In this document: positions 50,753-59,784 of the stretch, piece after piece
Layout of the letters: each line of letters opens with the position of its first letter
Numbering within the stretch: position 1 is the first letter of the stretch
Assembly (NCBI GenBank): GCA_964525495.1
Contig: CAZGHS010000002.1
Span: 62,001 to 126,000, forward strand
Direction of reading: 5' to 3'
Length of the DNA: 64,000 bases
Origin: CAZGHS01 sp964525495
GTDB taxonomy: Bacteria; Patescibacteriota; Microgenomatia; JALYQM01
Notes under the pieces: model-generated
The model's input: only the letters and a program-made list of their open reading frames with translations
Told to the model about the DNA's origin: nothing
Database searches by the model: none
Program-made: the position numbers and the translations under genes

Positions 50753-52405
50753 TTACCGTCTAAAGATCCTCATCCAAAACGGAATCTCTTCTGGCAACAC
50801 AAACGAATACAGATTCTCACCCTCCTCAATCCTGATCTGCGTCGTCACCATGTCCCGAAAGGGCGTTTGAACCGTCACGGTTAGCACCTCACCCGGCACA
50901 AACAAAGTACTCGTATAATTTCCTACGCTTCCATTCGCCCGCAACGTCACATTACGAACAATATCAGTCTCTGCCCGATTTCTAAAAACAATTTCAGCCC
51001 CCTCCAAATCTTTCTGAGTAGGGTTCACCACTACTATTTTCAAATTCGGAGGATGAAACACTCGCACGGGCACAAATAACTTTTCTCCAAATACTTCGCT
51101 GCCATTTTTCATCTGCAAACCAATCGAAGTTCGTCGTGTTGTATCACTACTAAACATCGTAAATCGAAAAATATGCGATTGCCCGGGCAGTATTTTTGTA
51201 TCTCCCTCCAATCGAAAATTATCATCCACAATAAACTTATCAGGATCGTCCTGCACAAATGAAAGACCATTATCAGCATACCAAATAGCATTTCCTGTAT
51301 TCTTTACTGCGACAGTTCCATCCACTTTAAGATCTCGTTGGATAAGGGAAGGGACTGTCACAGTTGTAATCACTGATCTATACGCTTGATCGGGAATAGC
51401 TTTCGTTTTAGCAATACCTTTAATTGCAGAAAAAACCTCGGTCTCTGAGTCATCACTTCGCAACCATGCAAAGTGTGAGAAAAGCGGCTGTTTATACGTC
51501 AGCATAAAAGGAGTTACTGCGCGCACACGTGTGTCAGGCAACCATACTTTTTCAAAAGCTTGCTTCGTAAAACTCGCAACATCCGACTCACTATAACGAA
51601 GCTTTGGATGGTCAGAATTTTTCGTCACCCACCCAGTTTCGGTAATATAGACTGGCAAATTCTTTGTAACTCCAAAACGTGACCGCAACAATTCTAGTTC
51701 CCATTTATATGTCTGAATACTTCCTCGTCCAGTATCGTTCACTGAACCCGAAAATCCAGGATTAGGGTACGAGTGCGATGCCCACCCGTCTAACTTTGAA
51801 AATATTCCCGGAACAGTTTTTTCCATCTCATCCATAAATCTCACTTGATCCATATAGCGAGGGGGTTCTTGCGGTGAAGACGCATCAAAGCCTGCGTTCA
51901 ACACAACAAAGTCAGAGCTCTCACGCTTAAGAGCATCGATCGTCGCGTTTAAAACTTCAGCATACTCTTTTGGATTTGTTTCGTTGCCCCATTCAGTCGC
52001 GTGATTCGGTTCGTTATAGACAGTGACGATTCTTTGCTTAGTTGGCCAATAGAGAGAACTCAAAAACACTGCCCAATCGTGTGCGTCATCAGCCACAGGC
52101 TTAGTCCAACTATCTCCGTTCGCATATGTTGCTATACGGACAATAGGAATGAGCTTTTTATCGTTCAACACATTCATGCGCTCTTGCCATTTGTCTATTT
52201 TTCGATCATTGGAGTGAATAATAAGCGCAACATAACCCCACTCGCCACCTTGAGAGTTAACAAGTTCATTTGCTTTATTGACCTCATTAATATCCGAGAT
52301 ATGTATTCCAAACGGATTGTTACCCTCAGCAGCAAAAAGAGCAGAAGGGGAGAGGATTGAGCTCAATAAAAGCAATAATAGGCTCAAAATACGAAATAAA
52401 TGCAT
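50753..52405 (-). CDS. Secreted TIM-barrel glycoside hydrolase-like protein
   Basis: A 550-aa protein with signal peptide (1-26, ending LFAAE). A clan GH-A-like barrel (~28-370) has candidate acid/base E132 in VTVYNEPNH and candidate nucleophile E256 in YITETGW, at the expected strands 4 and 7. Two beta-sandwich-like modules follow (~385-550). It probably cleaves or remodels surface glycans. ATG 52405 is chosen because TATACT (52412-52417) lies 6 nt upstream and because the longer start would overlap the next gene. There is a C-terminal RIFRR end but no anchor. Confidence 0.8.
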   Translation of the reverse strand: MHLFRILSLLLLLLSSILSPSALFAAEGNNPFGIHISDINEVNKANELVNSQGGEWGYVALIIHSNDRKIDKWQERMNVLNDKKLIPIVRIATYANGDSWTKPVADDAHDWAVFLSSLYWPTKQRIVTVYNEPNHATEWGNETNPKEYAEVLNATIDALKRESSDFVVLNAGFDASSPQEPPRYMDQVRFMDEMEKTVPGIFSKLDGWASHSYPNPGFSGSVNDTGRGSIQTYKWELELLRSRFGVTKNLPVYITETGWVTKNSDHPKLRYSESDVASFTKQAFEKVWLPDTRVRAVTPFMLTYKQPLFSHFAWLRSDDSETEVFSAIKGIAKTKAIPDQAYRSVITTVTVPSLIQRDLKVDGTVAVKNTGNAIWYADNGLSFVQDDPDKFIVDDNFRLEGDTKILPGQSHIFRFTMFSSDTTRRTSIGLQMKNGSEVFGEKLFVPVRVFHPPNLKIVVVNPTQKDLEGAEIVFRNRAETDIVRNVTLRANGSVGNYTSTLFVPGEVLTVTVQTPFRDMVTTQIRIEEGENLYSFVLPEEIPFWMRIFRR

Positions 52406-52411
52406 ACTATA

Positions 52412-52417
52412 AGTATA
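52412..52417 (-). promoter_or_regulatory. -10 box of glycoside hydrolase-like gene
   Basis: TATACT on the minus strand, 6 nt before the ATG at 52405. It predicts a leaderless mRNA. Confidence 0.5.
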
Positions 52418-52433
52418 CAAAATTGAAGCAAAT

Positions 52434-52937
52434 TTAGCGACTAAGCACGCGATAGAGGATAATACCAGCACTCACAGAAACATTCAACGAAACCCCTTTT
52501 CCACTCATCGGAATATCCACAACAACATCAGCCTTATCGATAAACTCCGAAGAAACACCTTCAAGTTCATTACCCACCACAACACAGCAGGGAAACTTCA
52601 CATCAAAATCAGTCTGATACGAAACTGATCGCTCGTTCTGTTCCAAAACCACCACAAACAAATTTTGCGATGCCATATAGTCGAGGCATTCCTGTCGAGT
52701 AGCAAAATATCGAAAAGGTGTCCCAATTCCAGACAGTGCCGTTTTAGCCAAAGCTTTATGCTGTTTCAGGCGTAAATACGGACGGCGTATATCTTGCTCG
52801 CCCATATCCGGATACCCACTTATCCCTACAAGCAAAATCTCTTTCACTCCCGCTCCATCCGCAGTTCGAAACATCGAACCCACATTTTCTAAACTGCGAA
52901 CATTATCAACAACCAAAGTAACCTCTCGTTTTTCCAT
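52434..52937 (-). CDS. SpoU/TrmH-family RNA 2'-O-methyltransferase
   Basis: A 167-aa SPOUT enzyme with all three SpoU motifs: NVRSLENVGSMFRTADGAGV (motif 1), VVVGNELEGVS (motif 2) and DIPMSGKGVSLNVSVSAGIILY (motif 3, forming the SAM knot). It methylates ribose in tRNA or rRNA; the short length without an extra substrate domain resembles TrmL/TrmH-type enzymes. ATG 52937 is preferred because TATACT lies 6 nt upstream, predicting a leaderless mRNA; an earlier start adds only 5 residues. Confidence 0.9.
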   Translation of the reverse strand: MEKREVTLVVDNVRSLENVGSMFRTADGAGVKEILLVGISGYPDMGEQDIRRPYLRLKQHKALAKTALSGIGTPFRYFATRQECLDYMASQNLFVVVLEQNERSVSYQTDFDVKFPCCVVVGNELEGVSSEFIDKADVVVDIPMSGKGVSLNVSVSAGIILYRVLSR

Positions 52938-52959
52938 GCCGACAGTATACACCGGAATT

Positions 52960-55569
52960 CTAGAAAAAGCGACGATAAAGGCTCCAATTAAGTTTAAATT
53001 TTAGCTGGCCCTGCAATGTTTCCAAGCTTCCCGGAACCACAGCCTTCAGCACCAACTCTCTATCATCCCACTTCACTACCTTCCCGACTAAAGCCCCATT
53101 CACATCAACATACAGCTTCCGTTCGTTTTTACTTACACGACTCGAGATCACCGGGATCTCCTCACCATTTACGAGCAGGTTCGATAGGTCTAACTGTGCA
53201 GCATCAAAATTCTTTGGCAAATCAAATACAAAAGCCAAATCTAACTGTTTCCTTCGGATATCCAAATTCCCTACAGTTATCCGCAACGGCACTGTAGTTA
53301 TTTTACTCATACTCTCTGGCGAGTCATTCAGATATACAAAATACTCGTCGACCTTTCCTTTCTTCGTTGAACCACTAAACTCTGCAGTGGACCAAGAATC
53401 CAAATCTCCATACGGCACATACAATACATAATTCCCAGTTCCCGTACCCGTCACGCGCAGTGTATAAAGTCCTTTACTCAAGTCACTGGTATATGCAAAT
53501 TTCGCCCCATCCGGTGAAATTTCCTGCGAGTATCCCAGGACACTTCCAGCCGGAGAAATAATCTGAACAGTCGCTGGAGAAAGCAAAAGTGCCCCAAGTA
53601 ATCGCTTAACCGAAGCAGTTCCAGCATCAGCTGCATTACTCAATTTCAAAATATTTTTCAACTGTACCATCGATCCATCCGGCAAATCACCATGAGACGC
53701 ATTTACTCGAGAAGAATTTAATCCAGCAATCTGAACGCTTTCACTCAGTACTGAACCATCGCCGCTCGAATACGAAGAAAGCAAATCAAAAGGTTTTCCG
53801 TCTTCCCATATTTTTGCATTTATGACCGGGGGCTGGACGTCGATACTTCGCACAGTCGAATTTCCAATTCCATGAAACGAGGAATACGCAATATCTTTGG
53901 TATGCACAGCTTCCACAAACGCATCGTTTTGCAAAAACGAAGTAAGCGCATCATTCGTAAATTTCAGTTGGTTCGTCGGTGTAAAAATATCTCCAATCTG
54001 TACGTACTCATCGTACAGTGGTAGCAAATGTTTAAAACTAGGAAATTTTGTGCGGACTGTTCCTATTCCATCATTCGGGTTTACATACTTAGACAAACGA
54101 ACCAAGATATCCGCCATCATACGAAGAGATGGATCACCAGTCGGCGACATCGTCCCTCCATACCACATATAAAATCCGTCAGCAGAACCACCGTGAGGCG
54201 TACCAAATGATAGCACGCGGTTTATATTCCCTGCATCAGTTCCTTGCACCAACGAACGCATCACCAGTCCACCATACCCGTGGCTTAGCAAATTTACTTT
54301 TTGTCCCGCGCTCCGATTCGTCATCACTTTCGTTATCGCAGGCAGCAGCGAATCTTCAACGGCTGTACTTTTTCCTGATGCTCGTAAACTCGGATCCAAA
54401 CTCTTTCGCCAATCATAAAACGCGATCGCATAATCGACATCCTTCACATATCCATTAGTCTCAAGCAAACCGACCACACCATCCCATCCATACTGAGACA
54501 ATACCCCCCATTTCCAATCTGCCGAGCCACTCAAATTTTGTATCATGCGAGAAACACTCAAAGACGCACCCATATCCGGAATTATCACAATCGGCGGGCG
54601 GTATACATGAAGTGTAATTTCCTGTGACACACCATCAAGGCTAAACTTCAGTCGCACATCGCCAACACTTGAAGGAGTAAACACAAAATGCGCTTCACCA
54701 TTCTCGACACTTAGAGCGTTCGTTCGATCAAGTGATCCTTTACCCGCATCCACGACCTCCGCACTAACAGGAATATCCGCCAAAGCCACTCCATCCTGAT
54801 CCACCACCTTCACCGCAATATCCGCACTACGATCCACAGGCATCTGCCGTTGCTCCTCATCCCAGTTTGTGGAGATGGATAAAGATCTAATAGAAGAGTA
54901 AGTACCGTGCTCGACAGTAATACCTTTAATAATTAAGCCAGGATTAGAAGTAGAAAGCCTACCTATAGACTCATCTGCAATAGTAATTTTTTGTAAGACT
55001 AAATGATTATATTCCTGAGGAATAGAAATTTTTAATAAGTCCGTAACAATAGGTCCTTCTCCTGTCGGTCTTACACCTCGCCATACTTCCTGTGACAAAG
55101 GCGACGTTACTGTGTTTACGGTTAGCCCATGGTTTCCACTTTGCATCCATTCTCGGACATTATTACCGGCTATAAAATCATAGCGAAATTGAGATTCACT
55201 ATTAAATCCTAAATATACACTTCCAAAGTTTACGTTTGTATAACTTGGCGAAAAAGTATTACTGGAGTTGATTAGTATCCATACTGATTTTGCAGATGAA
55301 AGCGACAAGTTATCTAGTGAAACTACTTGCGGGCAGGATAAGCATGCTTGATTATGTGTAGCTAAAAAGTTTTTACCCGTAGATGATATCTGAAAGGGAA
55401 TTTTGTTAAATAAAACATTTCCTGTAGGAAAATTGGAATAGTCCGAGTTGAGTTCTATATTCGAGATAGGGGCAATATCAACTATAGAATAAGTTTGCTC
55501 AGCAAATATAAAACCAGGATAGAGAAAAGCGATCAAAAATATAATTAAAGTAGATAAAGCGTGTTTCAT
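52960..55569 (-). CDS. Secreted LCAT-like alpha/beta-hydrolase with Ig domain
   Basis: An 869-aa protein. A signal peptide (1-23) is followed by a jelly-roll-like N-terminal region (~30-235), an Ig-like module (~245-322, DIAVKVVDQDGVALADIPVSAEV) and an LCAT-like hydrolase region (~325-640: IVIIPDMGAS, YDWRKSLDP, GTPHGG). C-terminal beta modules complete it. The nucleophile elbow, normally GHSxGG, reads S429-H-G431-Y-G-G434, so serine is replaced by glycine and catalysis is doubtful. DNA coding the first ~230 residues is visibly more AT-rich than the rest, suggesting a recombined N-terminal module. It may act as a surface binding protein. Confidence 0.75.
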   Translation of the reverse strand: MKHALSTLIIFLIAFLYPGFIFAEQTYSIVDIAPISNIELNSDYSNFPTGNVLFNKIPFQISSTGKNFLATHNQACLSCPQVVSLDNLSLSSAKSVWILINSSNTFSPSYTNVNFGSVYLGFNSESQFRYDFIAGNNVREWMQSGNHGLTVNTVTSPLSQEVWRGVRPTGEGPIVTDLLKISIPQEYNHLVLQKITIADESIGRLSTSNPGLIIKGITVEHGTYSSIRSLSISTNWDEEQRQMPVDRSADIAVKVVDQDGVALADIPVSAEVVDAGKGSLDRTNALSVENGEAHFVFTPSSVGDVRLKFSLDGVSQEITLHVYRPPIVIIPDMGASLSVSRMIQNLSGSADWKWGVLSQYGWDGVVGLLETNGYVKDVDYAIAFYDWRKSLDPSLRASGKSTAVEDSLLPAITKVMTNRSAGQKVNLLSHGYGGLVMRSLVQGTDAGNINRVLSFGTPHGGSADGFYMWYGGTMSPTGDPSLRMMADILVRLSKYVNPNDGIGTVRTKFPSFKHLLPLYDEYVQIGDIFTPTNQLKFTNDALTSFLQNDAFVEAVHTKDIAYSSFHGIGNSTVRSIDVQPPVINAKIWEDGKPFDLLSSYSSGDGSVLSESVQIAGLNSSRVNASHGDLPDGSMVQLKNILKLSNAADAGTASVKRLLGALLLSPATVQIISPAGSVLGYSQEISPDGAKFAYTSDLSKGLYTLRVTGTGTGNYVLYVPYGDLDSWSTAEFSGSTKKGKVDEYFVYLNDSPESMSKITTVPLRITVGNLDIRRKQLDLAFVFDLPKNFDAAQLDLSNLLVNGEEIPVISSRVSKNERKLYVDVNGALVGKVVKWDDRELVLKAVVPGSLETLQGQLKFKLNWSLYRRFF

Positions 55570-55636
55570 ATAGTATTATCGTTACATATAATATATTGTT
55601 AGCTCTCTCAAGGTGTTGTTTGTCAATAAGTAAAAT

Positions 55637-56605
55637 ATGAAAGTAAGTATCGTAATACCAAACTGGAACGGGGAGAAACTACTACCAACTTGTCTAGAGT
55701 CTTTATTCAAATTAGATCATAAAGATATTGAAGTAATAGTTGTTGATAATAACTCTCATGACGATTCGGTACGTCTAATAAATAAAAACTTTCCTCAGAC
55801 GAAAGTAATAAAGCTAGATGAAAATACGGGATTTTCATATGCGGTAAACCAGGGAATTAAAATAAGCTCAGGAAATCTGATCTGCCTACTAAATAACGAT
55901 ACAGAAGTTCAGCCTGATTGGTTAACGAACTTAGTAGATACTTTTTCTTTAGATAGTAATATCGGAATTGTTACTTCAAAATTAATAAATTTTTATAATA
56001 GAACTTTAGTAGATGCCGCTGGTGACAAAATGAACATTGTTGGTCAGGCAAAATCTAGAGGATATCAAGAAGACATAAAATTATGGGATAGAGGTGGGTA
56101 TGTTTTCTCTGCAACAGGAGGCGCATCAATATACAAACGAGAAGTGTTCGATAATGTGGGACTATTTGAAGAAACATATTATATGTATTTTGAAGACGCA
56201 GACTTGTGTTATAGAGCTCAGAAAGCAGGATTCAAAGTATATTATCAACCCACTTCGATTGTTTATCATATGCAGAGAGCTTCATCTAATAAAAGGAAAA
56301 AACTTTTGGAATTTTTGCTTTATCGAAACTTCGTACTTTTTTATCTTATTAACACACCTAAGGAGCTTTTCTTTCGACGACACAGTTTACTAAAATTTGT
56401 TCTAGTCTTTTTTAATACCTTTTTATATTTGTGTATGCAAGGAAATATTAAAGAGGCAATACGGGTCTGGATCTGGTTAGTCTGCAATATAAAGAAAATT
56501 AAAGAACTAAGAATAAACAGAACGCGGGACTTAAAAGTCAGTCTCGATTATCTAGATAACTTAAGAGAAGATAAAAAAATAAAAATACTTGGACTGCCTT
56601 TTTAG
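55637..56605 (+). CDS. GT2 rhamnosyltransferase-like protein (AT-rich)
   Basis: A 322-aa GT2 enzyme: VSIVIPNWNGEKLLPTCLESL, VIVVDNNSHDDS, LDENTGFSYAVNQGI, LLNNDTEVQPDWL, and TYYMYFEDADLCYRAQKAGFKVYY. It matches WbbL/RfbF-like transferases. C-terminal hydrophobic segments (~240-290) suggest membrane contact. Base composition and codon use (many ATA, AGA, TTA) differ from surrounding glycosyltransferase genes and match the adjacent AT-rich N-terminal part of the LCAT-like gene, pointing to shared acquisition. Confidence 0.85.
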   Translation: MKVSIVIPNWNGEKLLPTCLESLFKLDHKDIEVIVVDNNSHDDSVRLINKNFPQTKVIKLDENTGFSYAVNQGIKISSGNLICLLNNDTEVQPDWLTNLVDTFSLDSNIGIVTSKLINFYNRTLVDAAGDKMNIVGQAKSRGYQEDIKLWDRGGYVFSATGGASIYKREVFDNVGLFEETYYMYFEDADLCYRAQKAGFKVYYQPTSIVYHMQRASSNKRKKLLEFLLYRNFVLFYLINTPKELFFRRHSLLKFVLVFFNTFLYLCMQGNIKEAIRVWIWLVCNIKKIKELRINRTRDLKVSLDYLDNLREDKKIKILGLPF

Positions 56606-56618
56606 ACGGTAATTATGT

Positions 56619-56624
56619 TAAAAT
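56619..56624 (+). promoter_or_regulatory. Extended -10 box of GT-C gene
   Basis: TGTTAAAAT with TAAAAT at 56619-56624, 6 nt before the ATG at 56631. It predicts a leaderless mRNA. Confidence 0.45.
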
Positions 56625-56630
56625 ACCCCA

Positions 56631-58268
56631 ATGATAGCTTTTTTAAAGCAAAAGCTGGCATACGTCCTATTCATCGTATGCTTCTCCTTACTCACTATTC
56701 CTAATCTGCTCTCTCAAAACCTTATCGGCGATGAGTCGGTATATATTCTCGAAGGGGATAGATACCTCCATACACCGTACAGTTTTTACAACAATAGCGG
56801 GTCGCCTCACTTACTCAAAACTATCACCGGTATATTCCTCATACCTCTCCCACTCGACCGCCAGTACGATTCATACTTTACCAAAACAAACACTGATGTC
56901 TACACATCGGCCAACTTCACCTACGACCAGAACCGCCAATACGCACAGCAGATGATCATTCTCTCTCGCATTCCACATTTCATACTCGGACTAGCATTGG
57001 GCTTCGCGCTATACATATTCACCAAAAAAGTCGCCTCACCTACGGCCGGAGCGATCGCACTCGTGCTCTACACATTCCACCCACTCTTCCTTTCTCACGC
57101 AGCCACATCAAACCTCGATCTCGGTACCACAGCCTTCGCATTCTTTACCCTAGTCTCTCTTTACTTCTATCTCCAAAAATCTCACCACAGCAAAAAACTC
57201 CTCATCCTCACTGGCGTTTTACTTGGTCTCGCACAAATGACCAAAATCTCCGGCATCCTACTTTACCCGACATTCATTCTCTACTTACTATTCACCAAAA
57301 ACCTCAGCAAATGGAAACAACTAGCCGCAATTTTTGGCATTAGCATTTTTACAATCTGGGCAGGTTACGCATTCCAAATCGGTCCAATTATTTTACCAAC
57401 AGACGATCCTGCAGGACTCGAATCACTATACGGCTGGCTCCCATTCAAACAACAAATCACAGACTTACTCAAATCTCCAATATTCCCGGCTGGAGCCTGG
57501 ATCAACAACTTTACCTATCAGTTCACCCACAGTTTCTACGGACACACTGTTTATCTCAACGGCGAGTTCACCGACAAAGGCATGAAGCATTACATCCCTA
57601 CGCTGCTACTCTACAAAAACTCCATAATTTTCCTTGCACTGACACTCGTAGCATTTGCACTCACGATTAAAAACAAACTCTATCAAAAAAACCACATCAA
57701 ACTGATGCTACTCTGGACCATACTCATATTACTCTGGTCCACCTTCGGCAAACTGCAGCTTGGCACACGTTACGCAATGCCGTTCTATCCTACCCTCTTC
57801 GTACTCATCGGTATAACTACTGCCTCTCTTTGGACCCAGCAGACCAAGAAAATTCTCGTCGCAACTCTAGCGCTCTATGCACTCTCAACTCTTTCAATCT
57901 ATCCAAGCTTCTTCACATACACTAACGAACTCATCCGTACTCAGAATCCGGTGAATCTTATCTCAGATTCAGATTACGATTGGGGACAAAGCGTATACAA
58001 ACTAGGGGAGTACCAAAAGCAGCACAACCTTTATCCTCTATACTTCAAACAATTCGGTGGTGCCAATCTCGAATTCTATAAAATTCAAAATACAAATTCA
58101 CCCGAACAATCATTTGCACAAAAAAATCCAGGGTACTACGCATTCTCACACTCTTCGCTCGTCGGACTCAAACGAGATAATCCAGAACTATTCGCATATA
58201 TCGCGTCTCGCACTCCGCAGCATATAATAGACAGGAGCATATATGTCTATTTCATCACGTTCAACTAA
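56631..58268 (+). CDS. GT-C (GT39/PMT-like) membrane glycosyltransferase
   Basis: A 545-aa protein with ~11 helices. The first loop NLIGDESVYILEGDRYLHTPYSFYNNSGSPHLLK carries the D-E motif of PMT_2 enzymes, and SNLDLGTTAFAFF follows the typical membrane pattern. The C-terminal part (~430-545) is soluble, with DSDYDWGQSVYKLGEYQK, a motif common at the end of bacterial GT39-like proteins. It is likely a protein or lipid-glycan glycosyltransferase. It overlaps the next gene by 26 nt. Confidence 0.83.
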   Translation: MIAFLKQKLAYVLFIVCFSLLTIPNLLSQNLIGDESVYILEGDRYLHTPYSFYNNSGSPHLLKTITGIFLIPLPLDRQYDSYFTKTNTDVYTSANFTYDQNRQYAQQMIILSRIPHFILGLALGFALYIFTKKVASPTAGAIALVLYTFHPLFLSHAATSNLDLGTTAFAFFTLVSLYFYLQKSHHSKKLLILTGVLLGLAQMTKISGILLYPTFILYLLFTKNLSKWKQLAAIFGISIFTIWAGYAFQIGPIILPTDDPAGLESLYGWLPFKQQITDLLKSPIFPAGAWINNFTYQFTHSFYGHTVYLNGEFTDKGMKHYIPTLLLYKNSIIFLALTLVAFALTIKNKLYQKNHIKLMLLWTILILLWSTFGKLQLGTRYAMPFYPTLFVLIGITTASLWTQQTKKILVATLALYALSTLSIYPSFFTYTNELIRTQNPVNLISDSDYDWGQSVYKLGEYQKQHNLYPLYFKQFGGANLEFYKIQNTNSPEQSFAQKNPGYYAFSHSSLVGLKRDNPELFAYIASRTPQHIIDRSIYVYFITFN

Positions 58269-59517
58269 ATTCCTCTTACTCGCCACACTCGTTCCCATTA
58301 TCCTCGGCGATCTCGGCCGTATTCGTATTTCTGGTTCACTATTCATAAACCTCACCGACATAACTGCGATCGGCATTCTTCTCTTTGGACTCTCACAAAT
58401 TAAATCACTCAAAGATAAAACGCTCAAAACATATCTCATTTGGCTCACCGGAATCACTGCAACGTTCGCACTATCCCTTATACTTAGGCTCCCCAGTGTG
58501 CCCGTGGCCGAAATTATCAAAGCAGTCTTCTATCCGGCTCGCTTCCTCGCACTATTCCTTCTACCGCTCATCCTTATTCCGCTCCTTACCAAAACTCAAA
58601 CCCGAGTATGGTACAGCCGTGCATTCCTACTATCCTTCGCAGTTCTCACACTCGCTGGTCTACTTCAAATAATAATTTTCCCTAACCTACAGATCCTCGA
58701 ATACATAGGCTACGACCCACATTATTTCCGCGTAGTCTCAACCTGGCTCGATCCTAACTTCCTCGGTGCAGGGCTCACATTCGCTATACTCTTCACACTT
58801 GCACAAAAAAACACGCTCAGCAAATATGAAAAAATAATTCTGCTCGCACTCTTTACACTCACTCCCATACTCACATTCTCCCGCAGCGCCTACATCATGG
58901 CTACACTCGCAGTGCTCGCATACGCACTATTACAACGCTCCTGGAAAACATTTTTTGTCTTCGCAGCGATAGCCGCACTCACCGCTTCCATTTACCTCGT
59001 CCCGCGCACTCAAATCGACGCTTCTCGCAACATAGACCGTAGCTTCTCAGCTAATATGCGCCTCAAGTCTTACGGCGACGCCATCACGCTCTTCCAGCAA
59101 AGCCCACTCACCGGCATTGGCTACAATCTCATCCGCTACGAAAAAGAACGCCAGATGCTGATCCTAGATAACGTCCAGGGAGGAAATAGTGGGGCAGGCA
59201 TAGATTCAAGTTGGCTTGCAATCCTCGCTACCACCGGCATTCTCGGCTTCATCACATTCCTCGCTTTCTGGATTCGCCAAGCGTTCTTCATCATCGACCT
59301 CAATACCAAAAACTCATCCAAACATTTCAGCTCGCTCAAGCAATTCATAACAAAGGGAACTTCACTCCAACACGCAACCTTAGCCCTTCTTGCAGCCTGG
59401 AGCATCCACGCCTGGTTTATTAACTCACTTTTCTATAGCTACCTCATGCTTATATGGGTAATTATGTTCTCAATCACCTACGCAGATTCTCTTGACAACA
59501 ATAAATCTAAGTTATAA
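58243..59517 (+). CDS. O-antigen ligase/polymerase-like membrane protein
   Basis: A 424-aa protein with ~11-12 helices and a long external loop (~255-325) before the last helices. PTRAFF-type landmarks are RVVSTWLDPNFLGAGLTFAILF, LTFSRSAYIMATLAVL and the loop FQQSPLTGIGYNL, all typical of the Wzy_C/WaaL family. It would ligate or polymerise lipid-linked glycans delivered by the Wzx-type flippase at 46534. AGGAG lies 7 nt before the ATG. It overlaps the preceding GT-C gene by 26 nt. Confidence 0.86.
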   Translation: MSISSRSTKFLLLATLVPIILGDLGRIRISGSLFINLTDITAIGILLFGLSQIKSLKDKTLKTYLIWLTGITATFALSLILRLPSVPVAEIIKAVFYPARFLALFLLPLILIPLLTKTQTRVWYSRAFLLSFAVLTLAGLLQIIIFPNLQILEYIGYDPHYFRVVSTWLDPNFLGAGLTFAILFTLAQKNTLSKYEKIILLALFTLTPILTFSRSAYIMATLAVLAYALLQRSWKTFFVFAAIAALTASIYLVPRTQIDASRNIDRSFSANMRLKSYGDAITLFQQSPLTGIGYNLIRYEKERQMLILDNVQGGNSGAGIDSSWLAILATTGILGFITFLAFWIRQAFFIIDLNTKNSSKHFSSLKQFITKGTSLQHATLALLAAWSIHAWFINSLFYSYLMLIWVIMFSITYADSLDNNKSKL

Positions 59518-59531
59518 CATCGTTATAACAT
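59492..59531 (+). promoter_or_regulatory. Toxin-antitoxin promoter and twin-palindrome operator
   Basis: TTGACA (59492-59497) is followed 15 nt later by TATAAC (59513-59518). GTTATAAC, itself a palindrome, occurs twice within the direct repeat GTTATAACAT (59511-59520 and 59522-59531), centres 11 bp apart. The second copy abuts the antitoxin ATG at 59530. The layout is typical of autoregulatory toxin-antitoxin operators. Confidence 0.6.
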
Positions 59532-59784
59532 GAAACAAAAAATAATAAAGATTGGCAACTCACAAGGAATTATCATACCCAAAGAAGCCCTCGACGCTGC
59601 AAAGCTCAAAGTAGGTGAGGAAGTATATATTACTCCTGATCCAAATGCTGACACGCTCATTCTTTCAGAAAAGAAAATAGATAATAACTATGCTCGAAAC
59701 ATGCGTTTCAGGCAAGCGTTAAATGAAGTAAACGAAAAATATAAGGGTGCATGGATCAAGCTTGCGAATAAAAAGGATGAGTAA
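59530..59784 (+). CDS. AbrB/MazE-type antitoxin
   Basis: An 84-aa protein. The N-terminal swapped-hairpin AbrB/SpoVT domain (MKQKIIKIGNSQGIIIPKEALDAAKLKVGEEVYI) binds DNA, and the C-terminal ~40 residues (NNYARNMRFRQALNEVNEKYKGAW) would bind and neutralise the toxin. Its stop overlaps the Doc start. It is predicted to repress its own promoter through the GTTATAAC repeats just upstream. Confidence 0.88.
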   Translation: MKQKIIKIGNSQGIIIPKEALDAAKLKVGEEVYITPDPNADTLILSEKKIDNNYARNMRFRQALNEVNEKYKGAWIKLANKKDE

